Below the pieces are notes generated by a model. That model saw only the letters and a program-made list of their open reading frames with translations, was not told the DNA's origin and searched no databases. Positions 1-8,642 of a stretch of 64,000 nucleotides of DNA are shown here, in pieces (position 1 is the stretch's first letter; each line of letters opens with the position of its first letter). The stretch is from contig CAZWCX010000010.1 in the NCBI GenBank assembly GCA_964632945.1, positions 1 through 64,000 of the forward strand. Reading direction: 5' to 3'. Made by a program: the position numbers and the translations under genes. The DNA is from CAZWCX01 sp964632945. GTDB taxonomy: Bacteria > Planctomycetota > MHYJ01 > WSZJ01 > CAZWCX01.

Positions 1-1491
1 CTGGCCCGGCGGTACCAGCCCCAGGCGCTCATCTGCGACTGGCATCTCCCGGACGTCAGCGGCCAGGCCGTCATCGAGCGAATCCGTCAGGATCCGGACC
101 TCGCGCGGACGCCTTGCCTGCTCCTCACCGGCACGCTCAATCGCGGCGGGGAAACGCAGGTCCTGGATTCGGGCGCGGACGCGGTCCTGCGCAAGGACGA
201 GGGGCTCGATCTCGTCCTCGCCCGCCTGGCGCGGATCGTGCACGCCGCCCCGCTGCACGCGCTTCCGGCGGCGGCCGCGGGGTCGCCCGCCGCCATCTCG
301 GTCCTGGCCGTGGACGACAGCGAGACCTACCTCCGGGAGGTCGCGGACCAGCTTCGGCAGGACGAGTACGAGGTCATCATCGCACATACGGGCGAGGAGG
401 CCCTGGACATCCTCGCGCGGCAGCCGATCGATTGCGTTCTCCTCGACCTCGGGCTCCCCGGCATCTCCGGCCAGGAGACCTGTTCCCGGATCAAGCGCTC
501 GCCCGCCTGGCGGCCCATCCCGGTGCTGATCCTCACGGCGCGCGAGGATCGCGGCGCGGTCCTGGAGGCGTTGCAGATCGGCGCCGAAGATTTCATCCCG
601 AAGTCCTGCGAGTTCCCCGTCGTCCGCGCCCGCGTGCGGGCGCAGTTGCGGAGGCGCCGGTACGAGGCCGAGAACCGCCGGTTGCGGGAGGAGATTCTGC
701 ATCGCGAGCTGGAGTTGATCGAGGGGCGCCACCGTCAGCAAATCTCGGAGGTCCAGGCCACCATGCTGGCCCAGCTCGCCGAGAAGAACGCGGAGCTCGA
801 ACGGATCAACCGGGAACTCCACCTCCGGAACGACGAGATCGAGCAGTTCGCCTATGTCGCCTCCCACGACCTGAAGGCGCCGCTGCGCGGCATCGGCAAC
901 CTCGCGGAGTGGATCACGGAGGCCGTCCAGGACGCGGCGCCGCAATCGACGCGCGAACACTTGCGCCTGCTGGGGGAGCGCGTCCGCCGCATGGAGCGCC
1001 TCCTCGACGACCTGCTCGCCTACTCCCGGGCGGGGCGCACCGCGGTCGCTCCCGAGGTCGTCGACGGCGAGGCCATCCTCCGCGGTCTGGTCGGCTTCCT
1101 CGGCATTCCCGACCGCTTCGTCGTGCAGGTGCGCAGTGAGCCGAAGACGTTCCGCGTCGCGCGCATCCCGCTCGAGCAAGTCCTGCGCAACCTGCTCCAG
1201 AATGCCGTCCAGCACCACGATCGGGAGCAGGGCAAGATCGAGATCGCCATCGCCGAGCGGCCGGAGCACCTGGAGTTCTCGATTCGCGACGACGGACCGG
1301 GGATTCCCGCCCAGCATCGGGATCGGGTGTTCCGAATGTTCTCCACCCTCCGGGCCAAAGACGACTCCGGCGGCAGCGGAATGGGCCTGGCCATCGTGAA
1401 GAAGATCGTCGAGGCCCAGGGGGGGCAGGTTCGACTCATCCCGGTGGCGGAGCGCGGCGTCGAATTTCGGTTCACCTGGCGGAAGGAGTGA
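1..1491 (+). CDS. Hybrid sensor histidine kinase with two receiver domains (5' truncated)
   Basis: The window edge cuts the 5' end; base 1 is already in frame and 496 codons remain. Residues 1-80 are the end of a receiver domain: Asp13 in LICDWHLPD is the likely phospho-acceptor, followed by the Thr of LLLTGT and Lys of VLRKDEG. A second complete receiver follows (about 98-215; VLAVDDSE, VLLDLGLPG, FIPKS). A charged coiled coil leads to the dimerisation domain with His289 in YVASHDLKAPLRG, then an ATP-binding domain with N box LRNLLQNAVQHH, DDGPGI and GGSGMGLAIVKK. The protein therefore receives phosphate or signal through two receivers upstream of its kinase core. Its stop lies one base before cheB, so the two are probably co-transcribed and may feed one chemotaxis-like pathway. 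Further N-terminal domains may lie outside the window. Confidence 0.9.
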   Translation: MARRYQPQALICDWHLPDVSGQAVIERIRQDPDLARTPCLLLTGTLNRGGETQVLDSGADAVLRKDEGLDLVLARLARIVHAAPLHALPAAAAGSPAAISVLAVDDSETYLREVADQLRQDEYEVIIAHTGEEALDILARQPIDCVLLDLGLPGISGQETCSRIKRSPAWRPIPVLILTAREDRGAVLEALQIGAEDFIPKSCEFPVVRARVRAQLRRRRYEAENRRLREEILHRELELIEGRHRQQISEVQATMLAQLAEKNAELERINRELHLRNDEIEQFAYVASHDLKAPLRGIGNLAEWITEAVQDAAPQSTREHLRLLGERVRRMERLLDDLLAYSRAGRTAVAPEVVDGEAILRGLVGFLGIPDRFVVQVRSEPKTFRVARIPLEQVLRNLLQNAVQHHDREQGKIEIAIAERPEHLEFSIRDDGPGIPAQHRDRVFRMFSTLRAKDDSGGSGMGLAIVKKIVEAQGGQVRLIPVAERGVEFRFTWRKE

Positions 1492-1492
1492 C

Positions 1493-2578
1493 ATGCAGCC
1501 CATCCGCGTCCTGGTGGTGGATGACTCCCGCACCGTGAGGGAGCATCTCGCGGACGTCCTCGGCGGCTCGCCCGGGATGCAGGTCGTCGGTCAAGCCGGG
1601 GATGGAAAGAGCGCGATCGAGCAGTGCGTCCAGTTGCGGCCGGACGTCATCACGCTGGACATCGCCCTGCCGGAGATGAGCGGGTTGGCGGTCACCGAGT
1701 GGGTGATGGCGTATCATCCCACCCCCATCCTCATCATCTCCGCGTCCGTCAACCGGGGGAACGTCTTTCGTGCGTATGATGCGTTGACCGCCGGCGCGCT
1801 CGACATCCTGGAGAAGCCCCGGGCGGATCAATCCCTGCCGGATTGGGAGTCCGACCTGGTCGCGCGCGTCCGGCTCCTTTCGCGCATCCGGGTGATCTCG
1901 CACTTGCGGGGGCGACGGGCCGGGCGGGCGGGTGCGACGAACGGGTCGACCCCCGAGCGCCCGAGGCCGCCGGCGGATCGGCCGGGGGCGGGATTGCGAC
2001 TGGTGGCGCTCGGCGCGTCCACCGGGGGACCGGGCGCCATTCTGACGATCCTGAGAGGCCTGCCGCCGACCTTCCCGCTTCCCCTCCTCATCGTCCTGCA
2101 TCTCGCGCGCGCGTTCGCCCCGGGATTCCTCTCCTGGCTGAGCGCCCAGGTGGCGGTTCCCGTGTCGTTCGCGGAAGATGACATGCCGATTCCGGACCTC
2201 GGCGGCCTTCGCGTCGTGCTCGCCCCGCCCGACCGCCACCTCGTCGTGCGGGGCGGACGCCTCCGCCTCGACGACGGTCCGGAACGCCACTCCTGCCGGC
2301 CTTCGGTCGACGCCCTGTTCGATTCCCTCGCCCGGGAGATGGGGCCCGCCGTCCTCGCGGGTCTCCTGACCGGGATGGGCAAGGACGGGGCGGAGGGGCT
2401 GGCCGCCCTGCGCGCGGCCGGAGCGCAGACCCTGGCGCAGGACCGGGAGTCCAGCGTCATCTTCGGCATGCCCGGCGAAGCCGTGCGCCTGGATGCCGCC
2501 TGCCGGGTCGTGGCGCTCGCGGACATTCCCGGGGTGCTGTCCGCGTGGGCGAGGTCCGCAGAGCGACGAAGTTCCTGA
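1493..2578 (+). CDS. cheB: CheB-type protein-glutamate methylesterase/response regulator
   Basis: CheB removes methyl esters (and deamidates) glutamates of chemoreceptors when its receiver is phosphorylated. Residues 4-125 form a receiver (VLVVDDSRT; Asp in ITLDIALPEMSG; Lys in LEKPR). A basic linker leads to the methylesterase domain (about 168-355). The family's catalytic triad is present: Ser176 in GASTGG, His203 in LHLARAF and Asp298 in GMGKDGAEG. The length of 361 aa is normal. No cheR, cheA, cheW or receptor gene is visible in this window. The preceding hybrid kinase may be the partner, so a role outside flagellar chemotaxis (a che-like pathway for another output) is possible. The ATG one base after the upstream stop suggests translational coupling. 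Confidence 0.93.
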   Translation: MQPIRVLVVDDSRTVREHLADVLGGSPGMQVVGQAGDGKSAIEQCVQLRPDVITLDIALPEMSGLAVTEWVMAYHPTPILIISASVNRGNVFRAYDALTAGALDILEKPRADQSLPDWESDLVARVRLLSRIRVISHLRGRRAGRAGATNGSTPERPRPPADRPGAGLRLVALGASTGGPGAILTILRGLPPTFPLPLLIVLHLARAFAPGFLSWLSAQVAVPVSFAEDDMPIPDLGGLRVVLAPPDRHLVVRGGRLRLDDGPERHSCRPSVDALFDSLAREMGPAVLAGLLTGMGKDGAEGLAALRAAGAQTLAQDRESSVIFGMPGEAVRLDAACRVVALADIPGVLSAWARSAERRSS

Positions 2579-2796
2579 GCGGTCGCCCGACCCGTACACC
2601 GGGGCGTGGGTCGATTCGCCCTTCCCGCCGGGATCTCCCGCGCCGCGTCCTCCGCGAGCGGAAATCTGGTACAGTGGAGGCGCCGGCGCCGGCGGCGCGC
2701 CGCGCGGAGACCGGCGGCGAACAACCCGGTCCGCCTTCCCTGGGCTCCCCCGTCGCCCAGGCCGCGACCTCCTTTCGCACAGGAGGATCTCCCGCC

Positions 2797-4200
2797 ATGA
2801 CGCCCGCCTCCGCCGCGCCGATCCTGCTCACCGGCGCCACCGGCTACGTGGGTGGGCGGCTGCTGGGCGCGCTCGTGGCGGGGGGACGGCGCGTTCGGTG
2901 TCTCACGAGGCGCCCGGAGGCCCTGCGGCCCCGCGTTTCCGCGGGAACGGAGGTCGTCGGCGGAGATGTGACCGATCCCCGATCCCTTGCGCCCGCCCTC
3001 GAGGGGGTCGGCGCGGCGTTCTACCTCGTCCACTCCATGGAGTCGCACGACGGTTTCGCCGCGCGGGATCGCCTCGCTGCCCGCGTCTTCGGGGAGGCCT
3101 GCCGCACCGCCGGTGTGCGGCGGATTGTCTACCTGGGAGGGCTCGGCCGCGGACCGGAACTCTCGGAACACCTCGCCAGCCGCCAGGAGGTCGGCGAGGT
3201 CTTGCGCGCCGCCGGCGTGCCGGTCGTGGAATTCCGGGCTTCGGTGATCCTGGGCGCCGGGAGCGCCTCCTTCGAATTGGTCCGCGCCCTGGTCGAAAAA
3301 CTGCCCGTGATGGTGACGCCGCGTTGGGTCCGCACGCGGGCGCAGCCGATCGCCATCGACGACGTCGTGGACTATCTCCTCGAGGCGTTGGAGGTGGATC
3401 TTCCGGAGGGCGGGATCTTCGAGATCGGGGGCGCGGACTCGATTTCCTACGGGGGAATCATGCGTGCGTACGCCCGGGAGCGGGGCCTCCGGCGCATCCT
3501 GATCCCGGTGCCGGTGCTGACTCCGGGCCTGTCCAGCCTCTGGCTCGCGCTCGTGGCCACGCGTCACGCGCGCGTGGGGCGGGCGCTGATCGAGGGGGTC
3601 CGCAATGAGACGGTCGTCGTCGACCGTTCGGCGGAACGAGTGTTCCGGGTGCGTCCGCGCGGCGTCGAAGCGGCGTTGCGCGCGGCCATCGCCGAGTTGC
3701 CGCCGGAGCGGCCGGCCCTCCCCCCTGCCCGGGCGAAAGCGGCCGTTCTGGCCTCGATCCTGGCATGCCTCTCGATGCTGCCGCTCGGCCGATGGCTGAT
3801 GGGGGATGCCGCCACCGACTGGTACCCGGGACTCGCCAAGCCGGCCTGGACCCCGCCCGCGCAAGTCTTCGGACCGGTGTGGTTCGTTCTCTATCTGCTC
3901 ATGGGCATCGCCGCCGGCCGGATCCTGGTGCGGGACGGGTTTGCCGAGGCGCGGTTGTGCCTCGGTGTTTTCCTCCTGCAGCTGGGGCTGAGCGCCGCGT
4001 GGTCCGGAATCTTCTTCGGTTGTCGGGCCCCGGGGTGGGCCCTGGCCGAGATCGGCGTGTTGTGGGTCGCCGTGGCCGCGACGATTCTCCTCATGTCGGC
4101 GCGCAGCCGATGGGCAAGCCTGCTCATGGTGCCCTACCTCCTTTGGCTCACGCTTGCGGTGGCGCTCAACGCCTCGATCTGGTGGATGAACCGGGATTGA
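2797..4200 (+). CDS. NmrA-like SDR dehydrogenase fused to a TspO/MBR domain
   Basis: A 467-aa two-domain protein. Residues 8-300 form an atypical short-chain dehydrogenase of the NmrA/extended type, with nucleotide-binding motif TGATGYVGG near residue 12 and a later GGD[V]TDP segment; the family binds NAD(P) and often acts on sugar nucleotides, quinones or as a redox sensor. From about residue 308 the chain becomes a five-helix TspO/MBR membrane domain, with the hallmark tryptophan region WYPGLAKPAWTPPAQ, then FGPVWFVLYLLMG, and the final helix ending ALNASIWWMNRD. TspO proteins bind porphyrins and other tetrapyrroles. The ATG at 2797 is chosen because AGGAGG lies 10 bases upstream and the dinucleotide-binding fold starts right after it; the longer in-frame extension upstream has shadow composition. 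The fusion suggests a membrane-tethered dehydrogenase whose activity may answer to a TspO ligand. Confidence 0.85.
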   Translation: MTPASAAPILLTGATGYVGGRLLGALVAGGRRVRCLTRRPEALRPRVSAGTEVVGGDVTDPRSLAPALEGVGAAFYLVHSMESHDGFAARDRLAARVFGEACRTAGVRRIVYLGGLGRGPELSEHLASRQEVGEVLRAAGVPVVEFRASVILGAGSASFELVRALVEKLPVMVTPRWVRTRAQPIAIDDVVDYLLEALEVDLPEGGIFEIGGADSISYGGIMRAYARERGLRRILIPVPVLTPGLSSLWLALVATRHARVGRALIEGVRNETVVVDRSAERVFRVRPRGVEAALRAAIAELPPERPALPPARAKAAVLASILACLSMLPLGRWLMGDAATDWYPGLAKPAWTPPAQVFGPVWFVLYLLMGIAAGRILVRDGFAEARLCLGVFLLQLGLSAAWSGIFFGCRAPGWALAEIGVLWVAVAATILLMSARSRWASLLMVPYLLWLTLAVALNASIWWMNRD

Positions 4201-4301
4201 GCGGCCGGCGCGGGCGCCCCCCCGGGCGCGGTCCAGAATCCGCGCGACCGTGCCCGGCCCGCGGGCGGGAGCGAGCACGGAGATGGGATGGGGCGCGGCC
4301 C

Positions 4302-4330
4302 TTGACAGCCGGTCCCGGCTCGGATAGACT
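4302..4330 (+). promoter_or_regulatory. Sigma-70-type promoter for the Trm112-like/yidC/mnmE/rsmD operon
   Basis: TTGACA at 4302-4307 and TAGACT at 4325-4330 are separated by exactly 17 bases. This is the best match to the sigma-70 consensus in the window, 42 bases before the start of the Trm112-like gene. The following genes are closely spaced on the same strand, so transcription from here may reach rsmD. Confidence 0.8.
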
Positions 4331-4371
4331 TTTCCGGCCCTGGGGGGGGCTTTCCGAATGGGGGGAGTTTC

Positions 4372-4668
4372 ATGATCCACCCGGATCTGCTCGAGATCAT
4401 GGCTTGCCCGTTGTGCAAGTCTCCGCTGGAGTTGCGGGAGCAGAAGCTGCATTGCAGGAATGCCGAATGCGGTTGTCGCTACGCGATCCAGGATGACATC
4501 CCGATCATGCTGATCGACGAAGCGGAACGCCCCTGTCCGGGGTGCGGAACGATCCGGGTCTGGGAAGCGGAGAAGGACACGCTCCGCTGCGAGAAGTGCG
4601 GGAAGTCCTACACGTACGCGCCCCCGGCCGGGTCCGCCATCGCGGATGCCGGTTCGCCGCGGGCGTGA
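4372..4668 (+). CDS. Trm112/YcaR-family small zinc-ribbon protein
   Basis: A 98-aa protein opening with MIHPDLLEIMACPLC, the typical start of Trm112/YcaR (UPF0434) proteins. Two CxxC pairs are visible: CPLC with CRNAEC in the first ribbon, and CPGC with CEKC in an added second ribbon. Bacterial YcaR proteins are about 60 aa, so the second zinc ribbon is extra. Eukaryotic and archaeal Trm112 activates methyltransferases; the bacterial role is largely unknown. The start is preceded by GGGGGAG eight bases upstream. It is first in an operon with membrane-insertion, tRNA- and rRNA-modification genes (yidC, mnmE, rsmD), which fits a translation-related role, but that is inference. Confidence 0.8.
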   Translation: MIHPDLLEIMACPLCKSPLELREQKLHCRNAECGCRYAIQDDIPIMLIDEAERPCPGCGTIRVWEAEKDTLRCEKCGKSYTYAPPAGSAIADAGSPRA

Positions 4669-4690
4669 GCGGGGGGACTGGAGCAACGCG

Positions 4691-5443
4691 TTGGCCACGG
4701 CGATCCTGTCCGACATCCACGCCAACCTCGAGGCGTTGCTTGCGGTCCGCGAGGATCTCCGCGGCGAGGGGATCGCGGACGCCGACGTCGTCAACCTGGG
4801 CGACATCATCGGATACGGCGCGGGGCCGCGCGAGTGCCTGAAGGAGTGCATGGGCTTCGGCCTCAATCTCCTGGGCAATCACGAGGAAGCGGTCCTGTTT
4901 TACCCGGAGGACCTGTCCCCCACGGCCCGGCGCGCGGCCAACTGGACCAAGGGCGAGCTGAACCACGCCCGCCATCCGCGCGAAGAGACCGAGGCGCTGT
5001 GGGACTTCATCGCCGGATTGGACCCGCGGGCGACGCGGGGGACGACCCTGTACATCCACGCGAGCCCGCGGCATCCGACGCGCGACTACGTGTTCCCCGC
5101 GGATGCGCAGGATGCGGAGAAGCGCCGGGAGATCTTCGCGGGGGTGTCCCGGTGGGGCTTCAACGGGCACACGCACGTTCCCGGCGTGCTGACGGAGAGC
5201 GGCCACTGGCTGAAGCCGGCCGACATCGAGTTCCGCTTCAAGCTGGGCCGCGAAAAGTGCCTGATCAACGTGGGTTCGGTGGGACAGCCGCGCGATTCCG
5301 ACAGCCGCGCGAGCTACGTCATCGTCGATGGAGAAGAGGTCCGGTTCCGTCGCGTGCCCTATGACGTGCCGCGCGCGATGGAGCGGATTCGAAAGAGCGG
5401 TCTCCCCGCCAAGCTGGCCGAACGATTGAAGCTCGGCCGCTAG
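4691..5443 (+). CDS. Calcineurin-like metallophosphoesterase (YfcE/MJ0936-type)
   Basis: A 250-aa cytoplasmic phosphoesterase with all five metal-binding signatures: SDIHANLEA, VVNLGDIIGYG, LLGNHEEA, a central His in YIHASPRH and GHTHVPG, then the family's late INVGSVGQPRD. These proteins hydrolyse phosphomono- or diesters with a two-metal centre; the substrate cannot be read from sequence. I place the start at the TTG at 4691: it gives MATAILSDIHANLEAL, the usual family N-terminus, and has GGAG eight bases upstream. An ATG at 4646 would overlap the Trm112-like gene by 23 bases and add a 15-residue charged tail. It is the second gene of the yidC operon. Confidence 0.85.
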   Translation: MATAILSDIHANLEALLAVREDLRGEGIADADVVNLGDIIGYGAGPRECLKECMGFGLNLLGNHEEAVLFYPEDLSPTARRAANWTKGELNHARHPREETEALWDFIAGLDPRATRGTTLYIHASPRHPTRDYVFPADAQDAEKRREIFAGVSRWGFNGHTHVPGVLTESGHWLKPADIEFRFKLGREKCLINVGSVGQPRDSDSRASYVIVDGEEVRFRRVPYDVPRAMERIRKSGLPAKLAERLKLGR

Positions 5444-5470
5444 GGGAGGCAACGGAAGGCGGATTCACCC

Positions 5471-7237
5471 ATGGAACAACAACGAATGGCGTTCGCGCTG
5501 TTCCTGGTCTTTCTGGTCTGGTTCGGCTGGATGATGATGCAGGCCGGCAATCGGCCGCGGCCGGGCAATGATCCGATGAACGGCAACGTGCCGGCGAACG
5601 TCCAGCCGCCGGGGAACGCGCCGTCCGGCAACGGCGGGATTCACCCCATGCCCGAGGGGGCCTTCGCGCATCCCGCCGTGGCGGAAGCGGCCTGGACGGT
5701 GAAGACGGAAAAGTACGAGATCACGTTCACGAACCGCGGCGCGGCGATACAAACGCTGGTGATTCGGGGCATCCTGGATCGCACGGGCGGCCGGCCGCTG
5801 GAGTACTTGCAGGACTTCCACCCCGAGCGCCTGAGCCTGTCGGCCTGGGACTCCGGGTTCGGCCGCTCGGCGGCCACGACGCCCTGGGAAGTGCTCGAGC
5901 CCCAGGGGGCCGAGTTGGCCCGCATGCGGTTCACCTATCCCAACGGACTGCAACTGACCAAGACCTTCACCGCGGATCCGAAACGCTACGGCCTCGGCAT
6001 GCGGATCACCGCGCGCAACCTGGATCCCAAGACCGCGTTGTCGCACCAACTCGAGGTGCTCGGGGTCGGCGGGGTCGCCCACGACCGCGAAGACCAGGCG
6101 TACCACCTCGGGGTCTACGCCCGCAACATCGAGGAGTCGCGCTGGGAGATCACGGAGGATTTGACGGTCGATTCGGTGCGCAAGGCGGCCGGCACGACGA
6201 TTCCGGGCAAGAAGGCGCATTGGGGTGGCTTGACCAGCAAGTATTTTGCCGCCGTCCTGGCGCCGCACCGGCGCGACCAGGTGGAGGCTTTTCGGTACGA
6301 GCTTCTGCTCGAGTCGAAGGTCCTGGCCGCGGCCAGGGAGAAGTTCCGGGCCGAGCACGGTCCGGAGGCGGAAATGCCCGCGGATGTGGAGCTCGCGGGG
6401 CCCGCGGCCGGAAACCTGTCGGCCACGGCGCGCCTGCGGTCCGAGGTGATCGAGCCGGGGATGGAAACGGCGAACGAGTTCACCATCTACGTGGGACCGA
6501 AGCGGGCCGACGCGCTGGATTCCTGGCGCAAGGAATTCGGCTTCGACCTCCTGCTCGGCTACGGCTGGTTCTCCGCGATCGCCAACCTCCTGCTGCTGAT
6601 CCTGAACGGGTTCCATTCCATCTTCGGCAACTACGGCGTGGCCATCATCTGCCTGACCGTCCTGGTGAAGGTGTGCCTCTTCCCGCTCACGAAGAAGGCC
6701 CAGGTGTCGGCCTTCAAGATGCAGCAGTTGCAACCGAAGATGATGAAGTTGCGTGAGCAATTCGAGGAGGACAAGCAGAAGCTGAACCAGGAGATGCTGA
6801 AGATGTACAAGGAGCACGGCGTAAACCCGCTGGGCGGGTGTCTGCCGATGTTCTTCCAGATTCCGGTCTTCATCGGGCTTTACCGCGGTCTCGATCTCAG
6901 CTTCGACCTGCGGCAGCAGCCGTTCATGCTGTGGATCCAGGACCTGTCGAAGCCCGACCCGCTGGCGACGCTGCCGTTCAACATCCCGTTCCTGGGGACG
7001 AACGAATTCCACCTGCTGCCCATCCTCATGACGATCACGTGGTTCGTCCAGAGCGCGATGATGCCCAAGTCGCCGGATCCGCAGATGGCGGCGCAGCAGA
7101 AGATGTTCCTGTTCATGCCGATCGTCTTCGGATTCCTCATGTATCAGATGCCCGCCGGCCTGATCCTCTACTGGTTCACCAGCACCCTGCTGGCGATCGG
7201 CGAGCAGCGCTTCATCAAGACCCGCTACCTCAAGTAA
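5471..7237 (+). CDS. yidC: Membrane protein insertase YidC
   Basis: YidC inserts and folds inner-membrane proteins, alone or with SecYEG. The 588-aa chain starts with one transmembrane helix (about 5-22), followed by an Asn/Gly/Pro-rich linker, and a large periplasmic P1 beta-domain (about 70-350) as in Gram-negative YidC. The conserved 60-kDa insertase core (about 365-585) includes YGVAIICLTVLVKVCLFPLT, the cytoplasmic hairpin with YKEHGVNPLGGCLPM, and FFQIPVFIGLYRGL. Full-length P1 supports a diderm host. The gene lies between a metallophosphoesterase and mnmE; yidC-mnmE adjacency is a common ancestral arrangement, although rpmH, rnpA and jag are not beside it here. Confidence 0.97.
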   Translation: MEQQRMAFALFLVFLVWFGWMMMQAGNRPRPGNDPMNGNVPANVQPPGNAPSGNGGIHPMPEGAFAHPAVAEAAWTVKTEKYEITFTNRGAAIQTLVIRGILDRTGGRPLEYLQDFHPERLSLSAWDSGFGRSAATTPWEVLEPQGAELARMRFTYPNGLQLTKTFTADPKRYGLGMRITARNLDPKTALSHQLEVLGVGGVAHDREDQAYHLGVYARNIEESRWEITEDLTVDSVRKAAGTTIPGKKAHWGGLTSKYFAAVLAPHRRDQVEAFRYELLLESKVLAAAREKFRAEHGPEAEMPADVELAGPAAGNLSATARLRSEVIEPGMETANEFTIYVGPKRADALDSWRKEFGFDLLLGYGWFSAIANLLLLILNGFHSIFGNYGVAIICLTVLVKVCLFPLTKKAQVSAFKMQQLQPKMMKLREQFEEDKQKLNQEMLKMYKEHGVNPLGGCLPMFFQIPVFIGLYRGLDLSFDLRQQPFMLWIQDLSKPDPLATLPFNIPFLGTNEFHLLPILMTITWFVQSAMMPKSPDPQMAAQQKMFLFMPIVFGFLMYQMPAGLILYWFTSTLLAIGEQRFIKTRYLK

Positions 7238-7241
7238 CGCG

Positions 7242-8615
7242 ATGTCCGACACGATCGCGGCGTTGTCGACGCCCCCCGGGGCGGGCTTCACGGGTGTGCT
7301 GCGCGTGTCGGGTTCGTCGACCTGGCAGGTGGTAACCCCGGTGGTCGCGGCCGGGATGCCCCCTGCGCGGCCCCGGCGGCGTCGGGGGTTCGACGTCCGG
7401 CTGTCCGTGGATGCCGAAGGGCGCACCTGTCCCGCCTGCCTTTGGCTGCTGCCCGGCCCGCGCACGTACACCGGCGAGGACATGGCGGAGCTCCATCTCT
7501 GGGGCGCGCCGGCGCTGCTCGGTCAAGTACTCGAGCGGCTGTGCGCGGCGGGGGCGCGCCCGGCCGAGCCCGGGGAATTCACCCGGCGGGCGTTCCTGAA
7601 CGGCAAGACGGACCTCGCGCGCGCCGAGGCGGTTCTGGAGTTGATCCACGCGCGCTCGGACCAGGCGCACCGCCTGGCCTTGAGGCAACGGGCCGGCAGC
7701 CTGTCCCGGACGGCCGCGGCGAGCCTGGACGGGCTGACCGAACTGGCGAGCCTGGTGGAGGCGGCACTCGATTTCAGCGACCAGGACATCGAGGTGGTTT
7801 CGCGGGAGGAGGTGCGCGCGGGGATCGGGCGCGCCCGGGCGGGGATCGAGGAGCTGGCGCGCCGGTCGATCGCGGCGGAGACTTGCGACGCCCTCCCCGT
7901 GGTCGTGCTCACCGGCCGGACCGGCGCGGGCAAGTCGAGTCTGTTCAATCGGATGGTGACCGGGGCCCGCGCGATCGTGAGCGGGATCCCGGGGACGACC
8001 CGCGACGCGCTGTCCGGGGTGGCGGAGCTGCCCGCGGGTGCGGCCGGGGACGGTGGACCCCGGCGGATCCGGCTGGTCGACACCGCCGGGTACCGGGCGG
8101 CCGGCGATGCGGTGGAGCGGGAGGCGATCGCGCGCCTGGACGGGGTGCGGGAGGAGGCCGCTTTGGTCGTCGTGGTGGTCGACCGCGAGGAAGGCCTTCA
8201 GGCGGACGACCGGCGGGTGCTTGCGTCCCTCGCGCCGGAGCGCGTGCTGCGCGTGTGGAGCAAGGCCGACCGGGCGCCGGCGGGTCACGCGGCGCCCGCC
8301 GGATGGCGGGACGTGTCCGCGCGCTCCGGGGCCGGCCTCGACGGGCTCGCGGAGGCGATTGCGTGCGCGCTCGGGGCGGGACCCGCGGGGGACGCGGGAG
8401 CGGACTACCTGCTGAACGCCCGCCAGCGGGACGTTTTGCGGCGCGCCGGCGCAGCGCTCGATCGCGCGGCGGCCGCCCTCGACGCGGATCTCGGGCTCGA
8501 ATTCGTCGCCTACGACCTGCGCGGCGCGCTCGGCGCGTTCGGCGAGATCCTCGGTCGGGTGACGCCCGAGGATCTCCTGGACCGCATCTTCGCGCGATTC
8601 TGCATCGGCAAGTGA
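7242..8615 (+). CDS. mnmE: tRNA uridine-5-carboxymethylaminomethyl modification GTPase MnmE
   Basis: MnmE works with MnmG to modify U34 of tRNAs reading two-codon boxes, using GTP and a folate one-carbon unit. The 457-aa protein has the N-terminal folate-binding TrmE domain (about 1-118), a helical domain, and an inserted G domain: G1 GRTGAGKSSLFN, G2 around GTTRD, G3 DTAGY. The C-terminus ends in the invariant FCIGK, whose Cys is functionally important. The G4 motif is unusual: VWSKADR instead of NKxD, a Ser for the Asn that helps guanine selectivity. Its start is five bases after yidC's stop, so the genes are likely coupled. mnmG is not in the window. Confidence 0.96.
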   Translation: MSDTIAALSTPPGAGFTGVLRVSGSSTWQVVTPVVAAGMPPARPRRRRGFDVRLSVDAEGRTCPACLWLLPGPRTYTGEDMAELHLWGAPALLGQVLERLCAAGARPAEPGEFTRRAFLNGKTDLARAEAVLELIHARSDQAHRLALRQRAGSLSRTAAASLDGLTELASLVEAALDFSDQDIEVVSREEVRAGIGRARAGIEELARRSIAAETCDALPVVVLTGRTGAGKSSLFNRMVTGARAIVSGIPGTTRDALSGVAELPAGAAGDGGPRRIRLVDTAGYRAAGDAVEREAIARLDGVREEAALVVVVVDREEGLQADDRRVLASLAPERVLRVWSKADRAPAGHAAPAGWRDVSARSGAGLDGLAEAIACALGAGPAGDAGADYLLNARQRDVLRRAGAALDRAAAALDADLGLEFVAYDLRGALGAFGEILGRVTPEDLLDRIFARFCIGK

Positions 8616-8642
8616 CGACCCGGGGCAAAGGAGAGCGCGCGG

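Noticed and set aside
1828..4878. 1016-aa open frame on the minus strand
   Set aside because: It is antisense to cheB, the SDR-TspO gene and the Trm112-like gene, has Arg/Pro/Gly-rich shadow composition and no domain.
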